From assembly GCA_001600355.1 (NCBI GenBank), contig BCJU01000005.1, forward strand, positions 1 to 64,000: a stretch of DNA of 64,000 nt, in the 5' to 3' direction. The position numbers and the translations under genes are program-made. The notes under the pieces were generated by a model. It was not told the DNA's origin. It saw only the letters and a list, made by a program, of their open reading frames with translations, and did no database searches. The DNA is from Meira nashicola (Eukaryota; Basidiomycota; Exobasidiomycetes; Exobasidiales; Brachybasidiaceae). Shown piece by piece: positions 49,808-62,665 of this stretch (position 1 is the first letter of the stretch; every line of letters starts with the position of its first letter).

Positions 49808-50134
49808 TAAAATTAATGCATGAAATTTTGATAGACTTTTTGCGTTTTTTGACTAAGACCTCTTTCGAAACTCCGCAAACCCAATTAAATACCCCGATCG
49901 ACGGATGAAGATTCTTTCGCGAATTTCTTGCTCGATGGACGGAACGCCGCATTTTATTAGACAAGAAAGAAAAAAGAAACTGCTTTTGTTGAAGACGAGG
50001 CTGTACAAAGCCGATCAATGTCAAAACTCGAAAGTGTGTCAACTTTTTTTTTTTCCCTTTTTATCATCACCTCTCCCTCACACTCATTTAAAGTTTAAAG
50101 CCAATACACCCTCCCTTCAAAGTCTTTATACAAC
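49808..50134. other. Intergenic, promoter of Kre9-like gene
   Basis: These 327 bp end in a strong T-run and CT-rich leader (about 50041-50134) before the ATG. No gene is supported. Confidence 0.4.
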
Positions 50135-50761
50135 ATGACTAATACGTCTTCATTTACGTTTGCTGCAATTTTGTCAGCTTTATTGGCGATCAAATTCACA
50201 TATGCATTTGAACTCACATTTCCAGTTGGACCAAGTAGTTCTTCTTACTGGGTAGCATGCAAAGAGAATATCCTTCAATGGACTTACAACGAAACTGATC
50301 CAAAGATCTTTAGTGTTGCATTATACAACGTTGATCCGAAAAAACTTAATGGAAATTATCAAATCGCAAATTCACTTCAATCAATCGCAGGAACGGCAAA
50401 AGTTCGTCCAAATTGCGTTGAAGCTGGTGATGGTTATTTTGTTGGCTTTGTAAATTCAAGTCAATATGCTCTCAATCATCCAGAAATTTATTTTACTTCT
50501 CCAACTTTTTCCATTCAACCAAATTCATCTCAAGTTCAATCGCCTTCTCAATCGTCTACCAGCACTGATTCATCTTCTTCTTCTTCAACCAATAACGCCA
50601 CCCAATCGAACGCCTTTGGTCCAGCCAATGCAGGTCAAGCAGCCACTACCGATCATTCCAAACCAGTTCAAGGAGCAAAAGATGGATCAAGTCAAGTGAA
50701 AATCTTTACTGCAATTGCATTGATTGGTCCTTTGATTGCATGTGCCGCTTTATACATTTGA
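50135..50761 (+). CDS. Kre9/Knh1-like GPI-anchored surface protein
   Basis: This encodes 208 residues in one exon. A signal peptide (1-24) precedes a compact beta-type domain (about 25-125) beginning ELTFPVGPSSSSYWVACKE and containing ILQWTY, which follow the Kre9/Knh1 N-terminal family pattern. A Ser/Thr/Asn/Gln-rich stalk and a hydrophobic C-terminus (about 190-208) without charges predict a GPI anchor. Members occur at the fungal cell surface and are tied to beta-1,6-glucan assembly or adhesion, but their chemistry is not settled. The CT-rich leader suggests good expression. It is one of two GPI-type proteins in the window. Confidence 0.83.
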   Translation: MTNTSSFTFAAILSALLAIKFTYAFELTFPVGPSSSSYWVACKENILQWTYNETDPKIFSVALYNVDPKKLNGNYQIANSLQSIAGTAKVRPNCVEAGDGYFVGFVNSSQYALNHPEIYFTSPTFSIQPNSSQVQSPSQSSTSTDSSSSSSTNNATQSNAFGPANAGQAATTDHSKPVQGAKDGSSQVKIFTAIALIGPLIACAALYI

Positions 50762-50986
50762 TACACACCACCACCAAATTGAACGATACAGTATCCAATT
50801 CAATCTCAGCATCCCTTTCACCTTTCTTTCAAGCATTTTTGCTTATTGTATACACTGCATATAATCTCATCGAATACCATTTATATCCACTACACACTCG
50901 CAAAGATGAGAACCGGAAAATTGTCTATTTCTAGATAAAGTTGCAAATTTTAGGTAACGTAAATACACATCAAGTAAGACCTTGAT

Positions 50987-53416
<2,430 letters not shown>

Positions 53417-56400
53417 TCAGGAATGAGAGAAGGGTAAATTTGGATAGAAGACTTCAGTTGATTGTGTATGCGGAGGTGGATAGTTTGGATTAGAAGAAGG
53501 ATAAGTCTGATGATGTGGAACGGCGTTTATCGTATCAGATGCATGATGGTAAGATGGGTTCGAGTGTTGCTGATGATGATGACTTTCAACGGGAATATAA
53601 GCTTCTGATGTTCCCATCGTGATTGGAGGAGGACCTGAACTTATTGGATTTTGCTCAATCGGTAAATTTTCATTTGATGAATTTCCCAGAACGGTGAAAT
53701 AAGTGTGCGTGAATGATAACCAACGTTGAAAGTCTTCACCCAATGGCATATCTGGCCAAAACGCATCAAGGGATTGTGATTGCAATTGTTCTTCTGCCGT
53801 ACTACATTCACCTTGATTATTTTGAGCCAGATTACCAGCATTAAAGAAGCCTGTATTTGTTTTTGGACTATTCATATGACTTGCTGGAGTTGGTTGTCTT
53901 AATCGATCCAAAGAAGGTATACCATCTAAAAGCGAAACACCACTCTTTCCATCAGAAACCGAATTAGGATTGAGCTCCGATCGAAGTGTATTACGTACAC
54001 GTTCAGCACCGTACATTCCCAATGTGCCTGTTTCAAGCTTGTTCTGTAAAGCAGCACGTAATCCTGGTTCTTGTAACCCAGTCTCAGATAAGTCGACATT
54101 GATTGTCGAAGATAATTTCTCGAGAATTGCAAGATGTTGAGTTGCGGAACTCCAAGTTTCTGTCATTTTGATAAACCAACCAACGATATCACATAATTGT
54201 CGTTTTGCTGTTTTACACAAATTGCTATCAATCGAAGTCGTATTCGCCAGAGCAATAGTTGCAGCACTGAACAAACAATATACTGTACTACTTGGAACCT
54301 TTCCTAAAGAAAACAAGCGTTCATAATCACAAAACATTTGCCAAATTGCATCGGTTGCTTTGCTACATTCTGCATGACTGTTGATGCCCGAATGTTTGTC
54401 AGTCGGTTTGAGAATGTATGGTCTATGTAGCAGGATACGACAAGCTTGTGCCCACATTTGCTGATGAATGATATACGGAAAGAATGCTTCTCCTTTGTTC
54501 GCATACCAACGTAAATTTATCGGCGTTTGCTGGTCCCATTCTTCCAATTGTTGATGCAAGTAAGCAACTGTACTTTGCCAATCTGCATGATCCTTGCCAG
54601 GCATCCTTCCAAAGCCAACAGTTTGTTTTCCTTTGACAACATTGTATTGAGCAATAATTGGTTCAGATAATCTTGCCAACCGACAGCCATGCGTAAAGTA
54701 TGTTGCCATATTTAAAGGTTTTCCATTTGTCTTTTCAGAAAATGACTTTTGCGGTAGAGTCCAAACATTTTCCTCTCCTTCAAAAGATGGTAATGGACAA
54801 TCAGATTCGGCATCCCGTAATACTGGCGGTCGACCCAATTGAACGGCCATCATCTTATCGATCACGTATACAGACCAATAAATTCTTCTTCGATATTCAT
54901 CCTCAATCTTTGTAAACGAAGATCCCATAATCTGTGCCATCTCTGCTTGACGATGTAAACCTAAATCCATCACCATCCTACATGCCGTCCAACAATAATG
55001 GGCTGCTTGACTCGGCCTTCCAGCACCTGTTTCTCGCAGTGATAAAAATGCCAAAGCTGCTACTGATTCGATTGTGGGGTTCAAGATTGCACTAATATGA
55101 TAATAGTGTGCTCGAACGGCGAAGATTGTGCTAAGCTGACGGGCTGATAACATTGTTTCAGATCCCGAATCCAATGAACCTCCCTCATTTGCACTTGCCC
55201 ATACTAAAGCGGCTAGCGAGCAAATCGAATTGAGTAAAAACGGATGATCTTTTTCACACATCAACCGAAGATCGTCCACAGTCGGATATGCATGTCGTAA
55301 AAAGACAGGCCAATGCAACATGATCACTGACCAAAATACACCGAAAAGCTTCGAAATGATTGCATCGGAAATCGTAGGTAGTTGCATGTTCTCGGACACT
55401 GTGATTCTGTCCGTCTTCACGTCAGCTTGACGGTCATGAGACCTTTCAATAAACCGCTTCTCGGTCACCTTTGAACGTTCAGACTTTGAGATTTTGGCAG
55501 CTTGCCTTTCTCTGTACAATTGTGCTAGTACAAGATCAGCAAGCTCTTGCCCTTCGATATCACTACTTTTACGAAGACGCTCTGCCAATGTTGCATTTGG
55601 ATGTTCAACACTTTGCAACGGTTTGCTTTCTCTTTGAAGTGATGTATCCTGATGAGAAGGTTGCAAGATTGGAACGCGATTAAAATCTGAACGTGCAAAA
55701 TGGTCCGTAGATGGGCCGGGCATTCCATCTCTGAATGAATGCGGCCGCAGATATGGTTCAACAAGTGGCGCTCTATTATCATACGATAGATTTGTAGATG
55801 CATTCAGCGAGAATGATGATCGTGATGGCTCTCCATATTCCCGTGGTCTCTGAGGAGAAGGTAAGTAAGGCGGAGAGGTGAAACTTGAACTACTTCCACC
55901 GCCATAGGAAGTAGCACGAAAATGTTGTTGATACTGAGACTGATGCCTAGACGGATCAGATTGTGGACTATATGCTTCATTACGAGAAGATTCAAATTCA
56001 TCTCGATTTACGCCATGCTTCTTACCTGAACCTCTCGTCGTTCCTTTTGCTGGACCTCGCTTTCTTGCCTGTCCATAAGAGCATTCTTCTTCATTCTTTA
56101 TGCACGTCTCACAAGGTTTTTGACCATTACACTTCACCCTACGAAAACTGCAAGCTTTGCAAGCCTGTTGGATCCGTCTTCGTTTCTTTTGACCATCAAG
56201 TTCTGGTGGTGAGGGCGGTGAAGTTGCGCCTGAAGATGAAGCTTGCATGGTTCCGTTTGAATAGGATGATGGAAGTTGAGAAGTGGATGCGGAGGAATTG
56301 GAAGAAAATGTCCTTTGCTTTTGTTGTTGCTGTTGTTCAAATCGATATTCTGTTTGTGTATTATTGTCAATCGAATGATAATATCCTCTTCCGTTTGTGC

Positions 56401-56431
56401 TAGGATAAGCATTCAATTGTTGTTGTGCCAT
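53417..56431 (-). CDS. Zn2Cys6 fungal transcription factor
   Basis: This encodes 1,004 residues in one exon, with ATG at 56431. The binuclear cluster is C-x2-C-x6-C-x5-C-x2-C-x6-C at residues 91-117 (CKACSFRRVKCNGQKPCETC and on), flanked by basic KKRRRIQQ and RKRGPAKG. A Ser/Gln/Pro-rich region with many Tyr follows. The 'Fungal_trans' middle homology region lies at about 370-700, with YRRRIYWSVYVIDKMMAVQLGRP and the acidic DAESDCPLP stretch. The C-terminal 200 residues are His/Pro/Asn-rich and may activate transcription. It would bind CGG-type sites in the nucleus. The target pathway is unknown, and no metabolic cluster sits beside it. Confidence 0.88.
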   Translation of the reverse strand: MAQQQLNAYPSTNGRGYYHSIDNNTQTEYRFEQQQQQKQRTFSSNSSASTSQLPSSYSNGTMQASSSGATSPPSPPELDGQKKRRRIQQACKACSFRRVKCNGQKPCETCIKNEEECSYGQARKRGPAKGTTRGSGKKHGVNRDEFESSRNEAYSPQSDPSRHQSQYQQHFRATSYGGGSSSSFTSPPYLPSPQRPREYGEPSRSSFSLNASTNLSYDNRAPLVEPYLRPHSFRDGMPGPSTDHFARSDFNRVPILQPSHQDTSLQRESKPLQSVEHPNATLAERLRKSSDIEGQELADLVLAQLYRERQAAKISKSERSKVTEKRFIERSHDRQADVKTDRITVSENMQLPTISDAIISKLFGVFWSVIMLHWPVFLRHAYPTVDDLRLMCEKDHPFLLNSICSLAALVWASANEGGSLDSGSETMLSARQLSTIFAVRAHYYHISAILNPTIESVAALAFLSLRETGAGRPSQAAHYCWTACRMVMDLGLHRQAEMAQIMGSSFTKIEDEYRRRIYWSVYVIDKMMAVQLGRPPVLRDAESDCPLPSFEGEENVWTLPQKSFSEKTNGKPLNMATYFTHGCRLARLSEPIIAQYNVVKGKQTVGFGRMPGKDHADWQSTVAYLHQQLEEWDQQTPINLRWYANKGEAFFPYIIHQQMWAQACRILLHRPYILKPTDKHSGINSHAECSKATDAIWQMFCDYERLFSLGKVPSSTVYCLFSAATIALANTTSIDSNLCKTAKRQLCDIVGWFIKMTETWSSATQHLAILEKLSSTINVDLSETGLQEPGLRAALQNKLETGTLGMYGAERVRNTLRSELNPNSVSDGKSGVSLLDGIPSLDRLRQPTPASHMNSPKTNTGFFNAGNLAQNNQGECSTAEEQLQSQSLDAFWPDMPLGEDFQRWLSFTHTYFTVLGNSSNENLPIEQNPISSGPPPITMGTSEAYIPVESHHHQQHSNPSYHHASDTINAVPHHQTYPSSNPNYPPPHTQSTEVFYPNLPFSHS

Positions 56432-57382
56432 CCTGATCGGCTTAGCTAGAACTTAATGCCAAGCTCCGGGCGGATGGAGGAATATTCTGTGGAGAAGACG
56501 GAGTAACACTGCCAATTGCGTTTATTTTTTTTTCTTCCCAGATTGTACTTTCAATCTTGAACGTGCTCGGACATTGAATGTTAATTTTTTTCTGATCTTA
56601 CTGACGTAAAGAGTTCATTTTCGCGCACGTTAGATTCGCTTTTGTCAATCAAAGGCTGTGCTTGTGATTTTTGCGTATTAAGATGGTCACTGACTCTCCG
56701 AATCGGTTTAACAAAATCCGAATTGCGTGTTCAACTTCCAATGAATTTCAGCACCTTATCGAGCCGAGAAAAGCTTGTCTGAACTCGTTTATAATGTCCG
56801 ATTTTTTAAGGCGTTAAGATCTTGTCCTCTCGGTTTCTCATAAACGATGAAGAGTAGTGGTATGCAACATTTACGAACCCTAACGGACACGGACTCTAGC
56901 ATACATATTTATGTATGTTCATTCAGTACATACATGCAATGCACTAATGTGGAAAATCTTGCATCCATCAATCATGGCACTTTTTGCTTTTTTATCTGTT
57001 TTATTTTTAATCTCTGTTCTAGTACACTGTACACTCCCGCTTGTCGGGCTAAATAAATGATTGGCCTTTTTTTCTTGTATACACGTCGCAGCAGTCAAAA
57101 GTAAGATCAGAGAGTTTGTGGGCGTAGTCCACGCTAGTTGCTCTGACACAAAAGCCCGCGACTAAAAAAAAATGGCGCCGAGATTTTACAAAAGGGTTTC
57201 CCGAGGCGGAGCCATATACTCAGCAGCGATGTGCGCAACGCAGCGCACGCCTTTCTAGAATAAATCAGCTTCTATTTGGCGAGTACCTGCATCCTGGGTG
57301 CGGTAGCGAATGATTTCATCCGCCGGAAAATCAAAATGCCATTATTCACTCTTTTACGAAAGAAATTACATTCCCTAAAGAT
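56432..57382. other. Intergenic region between FOL1 stop and Zn2Cys6 start
   Basis: These 951 bp are the promoter of the Zn2Cys6 gene and the 3' flank of FOL1. A GC-rich palindromic zone (GTGCGCAACGCAGCGCAC) lies at about 57231-57248, with tracts of A near 57162. No gene or tRNA is supported. Confidence 0.45.
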
Positions 57383-60058
57383 CTATTGTTCTTCTCCACC
57401 ACGTGCAATCGCATCAGCGGTTTTAGCAACATCTATCATCTCTTTTACATCATGAACACGAATGATATCCGCTCCAGCTAGAATGGCTGCCGTACAAGCG
57501 GCTGCCGTGCCTGCCATTCGATCCTTCGCTACTGAACGTCCAGTGATCGTGCCCAAAAATCGTTTGCGACTTGGACCTACTAAAAGTGGAAATGCTTTGA
57601 GTGATAAATTTGGTTCCAACGAAGCCGGAGAGGGCTCTTTTTCAATTGCATTAAGAGGCGGCGGTGAATCAGTTCTACTTTGACTTACGCTACCATTTCC
57701 GCCGCCGTTTCGAATCCTAGCTAAACCACGTAAAAGTTGTAAATTGCCATCCGCATTCTTAGCGAATCCAATTCCTGGATCCAAAATGATATTCCATCTT
57801 GGCACACGTTGACGTAATGCGCTCTCAATTCTACTTTCAAGCTCCTTGCTCACCGCTTGGACAACATCATTCTTTGCATATTGCACTAAAGAATTCATCG
57901 TGCTCGAATCTCCTCGCATATGCATCAAAATGATTGGACATTCGAATGTGCGAGCAACTTCAAAGATTGCTGGATCACGTACTCCTGCTGTTACATCATT
58001 GATCATCGTTGCACCAGCTTCTAAAGCGGCTTCTGCTACGCTAGCACGGAATGTGTCGATGCTGATCGGTATTTCGCCGTATAATGATCGAATTCCTTTG
58101 ATCACAGGTACGACTCGTTGAATCTCTTCCTGTTCATCGATCTCTCTCGCATTTGGTGCTGTACTCATTCCACCTATATCCAAGATATCCACACCTTCCT
58201 CAATCATTGCTTTGGACGTTGCAACTGCATTTAAAACGTTGACATTATCCCCTCCATCTGAGAATGAATCAGGTGTAGCATTGATTATTCCCATCACGTA
58301 CGTCTTTTTTCCCCAACTCCAAGCAATCTTTTCTTTTTTACCCAATTGCAATGGTAATACCCTTTTCATATCTTCCTGAACATAACCTTCCGAATTGATC
58401 AAAATGGAGTGTAATTGAGAAATTGTTCGAGATGTGCTAGGATGACGATAATCAGGTAAAATGTCCATAAGAGGTTTAAGCACAAATTCACGCTCAGTGA
58501 TACCAGCATGTGGAACGATGAGATCCGTTGTATTGAGCTCAATACGATCATAGAGTAGTATATCCAAATCAATCGCTCGCGGACCTTTAATAGGCACTCC
58601 ACTTTTGTCCCTTCCGATCTCCTTTTCGATCGATTGACAAAGTTTCAAAAGTGAATGCGGATCCAATTTAGTAGCGATCCGACAAGCACCATTGATGAAT
58701 TTTGGCTGATCAATGTAATACTTTGGCTCGGTTTCGTATAAGAAGCTAGTATCAACCAATTTACAGTCTTTCGATGCACCTAGCAGGGCGACCGCTCTTT
58801 CAATATTGGCAAAACGATCTCCTACATTAGACCCTAATGCGATCGCAGCAACATGCCAATCATGATCCAATCCGTTGACTTTTGTATGAGCAGCGTCTGT
58901 CGCTTTTGCTGTAAAGCTGGCAGACATTGATGCTGGAGTTGTTATCGACTTTGTTTCATCTTCCTCATTGACTGATTCAAAGTATGCACGATCACGTTCC
59001 ACTTCTACTCCAGCGCATTCGGCAAACATGATTGCGCTCGGTTTGTCGACCCGAACCCGAATTCTTTCCACTCGGTTCTGACGGACAGCAACTTCTGCGA
59101 TACTCAAAGCTAAAGATTCAACCGTTTTATAATTCGATCTTTGAACATGATCAGATATGGATCTGACAATCGTTCTATAGTTCTGCGGCTTTGTGACCAT
59201 ATCAACAGTAGGTGTTGGAACGGCTGCCTTGCTGGAACCAATGAGAGCGGCTTGACGTAATCGTTCCAAACCTGAATAAACTTCCAAATTGATTCGTACA
59301 ATCTGTTTGTCCACACGTTCCCAAGGATTAACACCTAAAATTGTGCTAATACATAAATCTTTGACGAACACACGATCATGCTGAGCCCAATAAGATGATC
59401 CAGAGAGACGCAAAGAAGCTTGTTCTTCAGCAGAAGCGGCGATCGAAACTTTGCTCTGCGGTGCATATACTTCTTCTGCATCCTTTCCGTCTGTAGTGAC
59501 AAAATCTGATGCTGTTCGAATGATTTGCACTCCGGCCGATTCAGCATGCAAGAGTGACCTTGGTTTTTGTACCCGTAAAGTGACCTTGGGTGCTCTGCAA
59601 GTAAAGATGCATACTTTTGCTAATCCTTCTGCTAATGCTTCTAAACTTCTATATCTTTCGCCCGAACAATGAGATTCCAACTCTTTTGTTAAAACACCAT
59701 AATGAATGCTATGAGGTAGATGATCCGCGTTACCGGCTTTCGATACATCGGTATGAATTTGCACATCAATCTTGACCGGTTGCGGTTTCACACGTTCCCA
59801 ATTATCAACACCTACTAACATTCGAACCGAAAGGCCAGTTAAGCAGATTGAATCCGGTAGAATTTCTGCATGGGTAGATTGTGGATCATCTTGAAGCCCC
59901 ATTTTACCGAATTGCAAAAATGAAGACGAAGGAATCGAGGAGAAAGGATGGGATGGCATGTTGCAGTGAACGTGTTTATACAAATGTACCGGACCAACGA
60001 AGGAAGATGAAGAGGGAAATTTTTGTGATTTAAATGACCGAAAAGCTATCCTGTGCAT
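57383..60058 (-). CDS. FOL1: Trifunctional folate synthesis protein (DHNA-HPPK-DHPS)
   Basis: This encodes 891 residues from the ATG at 60058. Two FolB-type aldolase domains lie at about 69-180 and 227-360 (each with a G-V-x-x-W-E-R-V core). HPPK is at about 401-560 (AIALGSNVGDR, GPRAIDLDILLYD), and DHPS at about 585-885 (MGIINATPDSFSDGG, MINDVTAG, LDPGIGFAKN, GPSRKRFLG). The chain makes dihydropteroate from dihydroneopterin, and DHPS is the sulfonamide target. The Arg/Lys/Ser-rich N-terminus (about 1-50) fits the mitochondrial location of yeast Fol1. The DHPS loop reads STAPNA, with Ala where bacterial enzymes have Arg (STRPGA). Domain order and length match fungal Fol1. Confidence 0.95.
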   Translation of the reverse strand: MHRIAFRSFKSQKFPSSSSFVGPVHLYKHVHCNMPSHPFSSIPSSSFLQFGKMGLQDDPQSTHAEILPDSICLTGLSVRMLVGVDNWERVKPQPVKIDVQIHTDVSKAGNADHLPHSIHYGVLTKELESHCSGERYRSLEALAEGLAKVCIFTCRAPKVTLRVQKPRSLLHAESAGVQIIRTASDFVTTDGKDAEEVYAPQSKVSIAASAEEQASLRLSGSSYWAQHDRVFVKDLCISTILGVNPWERVDKQIVRINLEVYSGLERLRQAALIGSSKAAVPTPTVDMVTKPQNYRTIVRSISDHVQRSNYKTVESLALSIAEVAVRQNRVERIRVRVDKPSAIMFAECAGVEVERDRAYFESVNEEDETKSITTPASMSASFTAKATDAAHTKVNGLDHDWHVAAIALGSNVGDRFANIERAVALLGASKDCKLVDTSFLYETEPKYYIDQPKFINGACRIATKLDPHSLLKLCQSIEKEIGRDKSGVPIKGPRAIDLDILLYDRIELNTTDLIVPHAGITEREFVLKPLMDILPDYRHPSTSRTISQLHSILINSEGYVQEDMKRVLPLQLGKKEKIAWSWGKKTYVMGIINATPDSFSDGGDNVNVLNAVATSKAMIEEGVDILDIGGMSTAPNAREIDEQEEIQRVVPVIKGIRSLYGEIPISIDTFRASVAEAALEAGATMINDVTAGVRDPAIFEVARTFECPIILMHMRGDSSTMNSLVQYAKNDVVQAVSKELESRIESALRQRVPRWNIILDPGIGFAKNADGNLQLLRGLARIRNGGGNGSVSQSRTDSPPPLNAIEKEPSPASLEPNLSLKAFPLLVGPSRKRFLGTITGRSVAKDRMAGTAAACTAAILAGADIIRVHDVKEMIDVAKTADAIARGGEEQ

Positions 60059-60599
60059 TTGAGAAGTTTTCGAGGAATAAGTTTATTCAACCATTTTGCA
60101 ATACAAATTTAACTTTTTGATATGATGAGGAACATATCGAAGCTGTTCTTATGGCGGTGGAGTATATTCCCTATATTATTTTTCCGCTTCCACTTTTTTC
60201 TTTTGCTCGCACGGATGTTCTCTCTTCACGTGCGAAGACAACCCCAGGTCATCATATTCATAGATTAAGCGAGCAATGCATGTAGCTGGCCGCGCTCGAC
60301 ACGTAGTCTATACTTGGAGACCTGGTTTTGGATCTAAGAAGAACGAGGCGGAAATCTAAGCTTTGCCTCATGATACGCCGCTTTGGTTGCTGTCCAGAAT
60401 TGGCTACACGTATTAAAGTTAGGCTGGCATTTGCTCGAAAAGCGGGCGGCGTACCTTGCCTGTCTGCGTTGCGTGCGTGCGTACTTACTTCTTGAGCAGG
60501 TCTTCTTGAGAACCGTCGATGTGGAAGAAGAAATAATTCAAACTCTGATTACAATCATCATACACTCTTAATCCGTGAAAGGCATAAAGTTTGCCCATC
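60059..60599. promoter_or_regulatory. Divergent promoter region FOL1/SEC61
   Basis: These 541 bp lie between two gene starts. They are GC-richer in the centre (GGCCGCGCTCGAC, GGGCGGCG), with a GTGCGTGCGTAC repeat at about 60471-60483. No gene is supported. Confidence 0.45.
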
Positions 60600-62120
60600 A
60601 TGAGTAGTGGCTGTGAGTTTTGCCAACATTGACAATCAATCAAAAACAGAATTGGAAACTGACCCAAAATGACCTTTCCCTCTCCAATTTTTACAGTCCG
60701 ATTTTTATCGCTCGTGCGACCGTTTATGTCAGTTTTGCCCGAAGTGGCAGCACCTGAACGAAAGGTACCATTCCAATCGCGTATCGCATGGACAGCAATC
60801 GTTTTGGCCATTTTCTTGGTCGCATCACAGATTCCATTATACGGCATCATGTCTTCCGATTCAAGTGATCCTCTGTACTGGATGCGTGTTATTTTGGCTT
60901 CCAATAGAGGTACATTGATGGAATTGGGTATTTCTCCAATCGTGACATCAGGTATGATTATGCAATTGCTCGCAGGTGCAAATTTGGTCGAAGTTGATTT
61001 CAGTCTAAAGGAAGATCGGGCTTTGTTCGGAGGTGCACAAAAGTTATTTGCTTTAATTATCTCTCTCGGTCAGGCAACCGTTTACGTTTTAACCGGTCTT
61101 TACGGTCAACCCAAAGATCTCGGAGCAGGTGTTTGTCTATTGTTGATCTTGCAATTGGTCGTTGCAGGTTTGATTGTGATCTTATTGGACGAATTACTAC
61201 AAAAAGGATACGGTTTAGGTTCAGGTATTTCGTTGTTTATTGCAACCAACATTTGCGAATCGATTGTTTGGAAAGCATTCTCTCCTACCACAATCAACAC
61301 TGGTCGTGGTCCTGAATTTGAAGGTGCATTCGTTGCTCTTTTCCACCTTTTGTTCACTTGGCACGACAAGAGCCGTGCATTGAAGGAGGCATTCTATCGT
61401 GAACGTTTGCCAAATGTGATGAACTTGGTTGCAACTTTATTCGTTTTCCTCGTCGTAATTTATTTGCAAGGCTTCCGTATCGAGATTCCTGTCAAATCTA
61501 ACCGCTTCCGTGGTCAACGTGGTACATATCCCGTCAAATTGTTCTACACTTCCAACATGCCAATCATGCTCGAATCTGCCTTGACATCCAACGTGTTTAT
61601 TTTGAGTCAAATGTTGGCCACACGATTCCCAAAGAATTTGCTTGTTAAACTTTTGGGTGTTTGGGAACCATTGGAAGACAGTCAACAATTGCATGCCGTT
61701 AGTGGTTTATCCTACTATATTTCTCCACCACACACTTTAAAGGCAGTCGTCGGTGACCCAATTCACACTGTCGTTTATATCGCATTCACCTTGACAGCAT
61801 GTGCTTTGTTCAGTAAAACTTGGATCGAAGTTTCTGGCAGTGGACCACGTGAAGTTGCTAAACAACTCAAGGAAAACCAAATGGTCATGGCAGGACATCG
61901 TGAAGGAAGTATGTACAAGGAATTGAAGAGAGTCATTCCAACTGCTGCTGCTTTCGGAGGTGCAACGATTGGTGCACTTTCCGTCTTTGCTGATTTAATC
62001 GGAGCTTTGGGATCAGGAACTGGTATTTTACTTGCAGTTACTATCATTTACTCTTACTTTGAAATCGGAATGCGCGAAGGAGGTGGTCCAGAGATGGCTG
62101 CTATGGGCGATTTGATGTAA
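60600..62120 (+). CDS. SEC61: Sec61 alpha, protein-conducting channel of the ER
   Basis: Two exons are inferred: 60600-60612 (only 13 nt, ATGAGTAGTGGCT) and 60697-62120, with an intron starting GTGAGT and ending TTTACAG. Joined, the start reads [21 protein letters not shown], as in all Sec61 alphas. The unspliced alternative ([10 protein letters not shown]...) lacks this. The 478-residue protein has about ten membrane helices, the plug region [10 protein letters not shown], and conserved [23 protein letters not shown] and FRGQRGTYP stretches, the last in a cytosolic ribosome-binding loop. It forms the translocon with Sss1 and Sbh1. Length is normal (about 478). Confidence 0.95.
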
Positions 62121-62665
62121 GGAAAGATCGCAAGAAAAAAAAGAAGAATGCGAAGCTGGACACAATACGGCGAGCGAGTTTGTGTCAAAAGTGGGAAAGT
62201 GGCATGAAGAGGGGACTGATGAAGTACGGTCTCTTTAAGGTGCACTTTATCATAACAAATATTGAAAGGATGGATCTGATGAGATCTTTCCTTATTACTT
62301 CATAACCAAACGAGTGCGCTCATTATTCCATAAGGATGGGAGAATTAATTCACTCTGTATATTGACATAATTGCAAAAAAGATACTTCTGTAAAATCCAA
62401 TTTGACCGAATCGTGCGGAGATTAATTGCTTTTGGAAAAGTAACACAAAGGCTAACAATAAACGTAATGAGAAACAGCATAAGCCACTACGCCAGTCTAT
62501 TTTATCCACAGTACGCGCGTCATTGATGTATGTATGAACACCTGCTCATGCATCATTGATGCAGCTTACTCTTGCCACTACCATCAAAGAGGCTGTCGAA
62601 GATACTGTAGCAGGTTAGCAAGCACAATTCGGATGTTTTTTCACCTCTAAAGTAAAACCGTCAAG
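62121..62665. other. Intergenic, 3' flank of SEC61 and promoter of next gene
   Basis: These 545 bp are AT-rich with a GTACGCGCGTCATT near 62512. No gene is supported. Confidence 0.4.

Noticed and set aside
60669..60696. ATG at 60669 as SEC61 start ([10 protein letters not shown]...)
   Set aside because: It lies inside a well-formed intron. Splicing from 60612 restores the conserved N-terminus.
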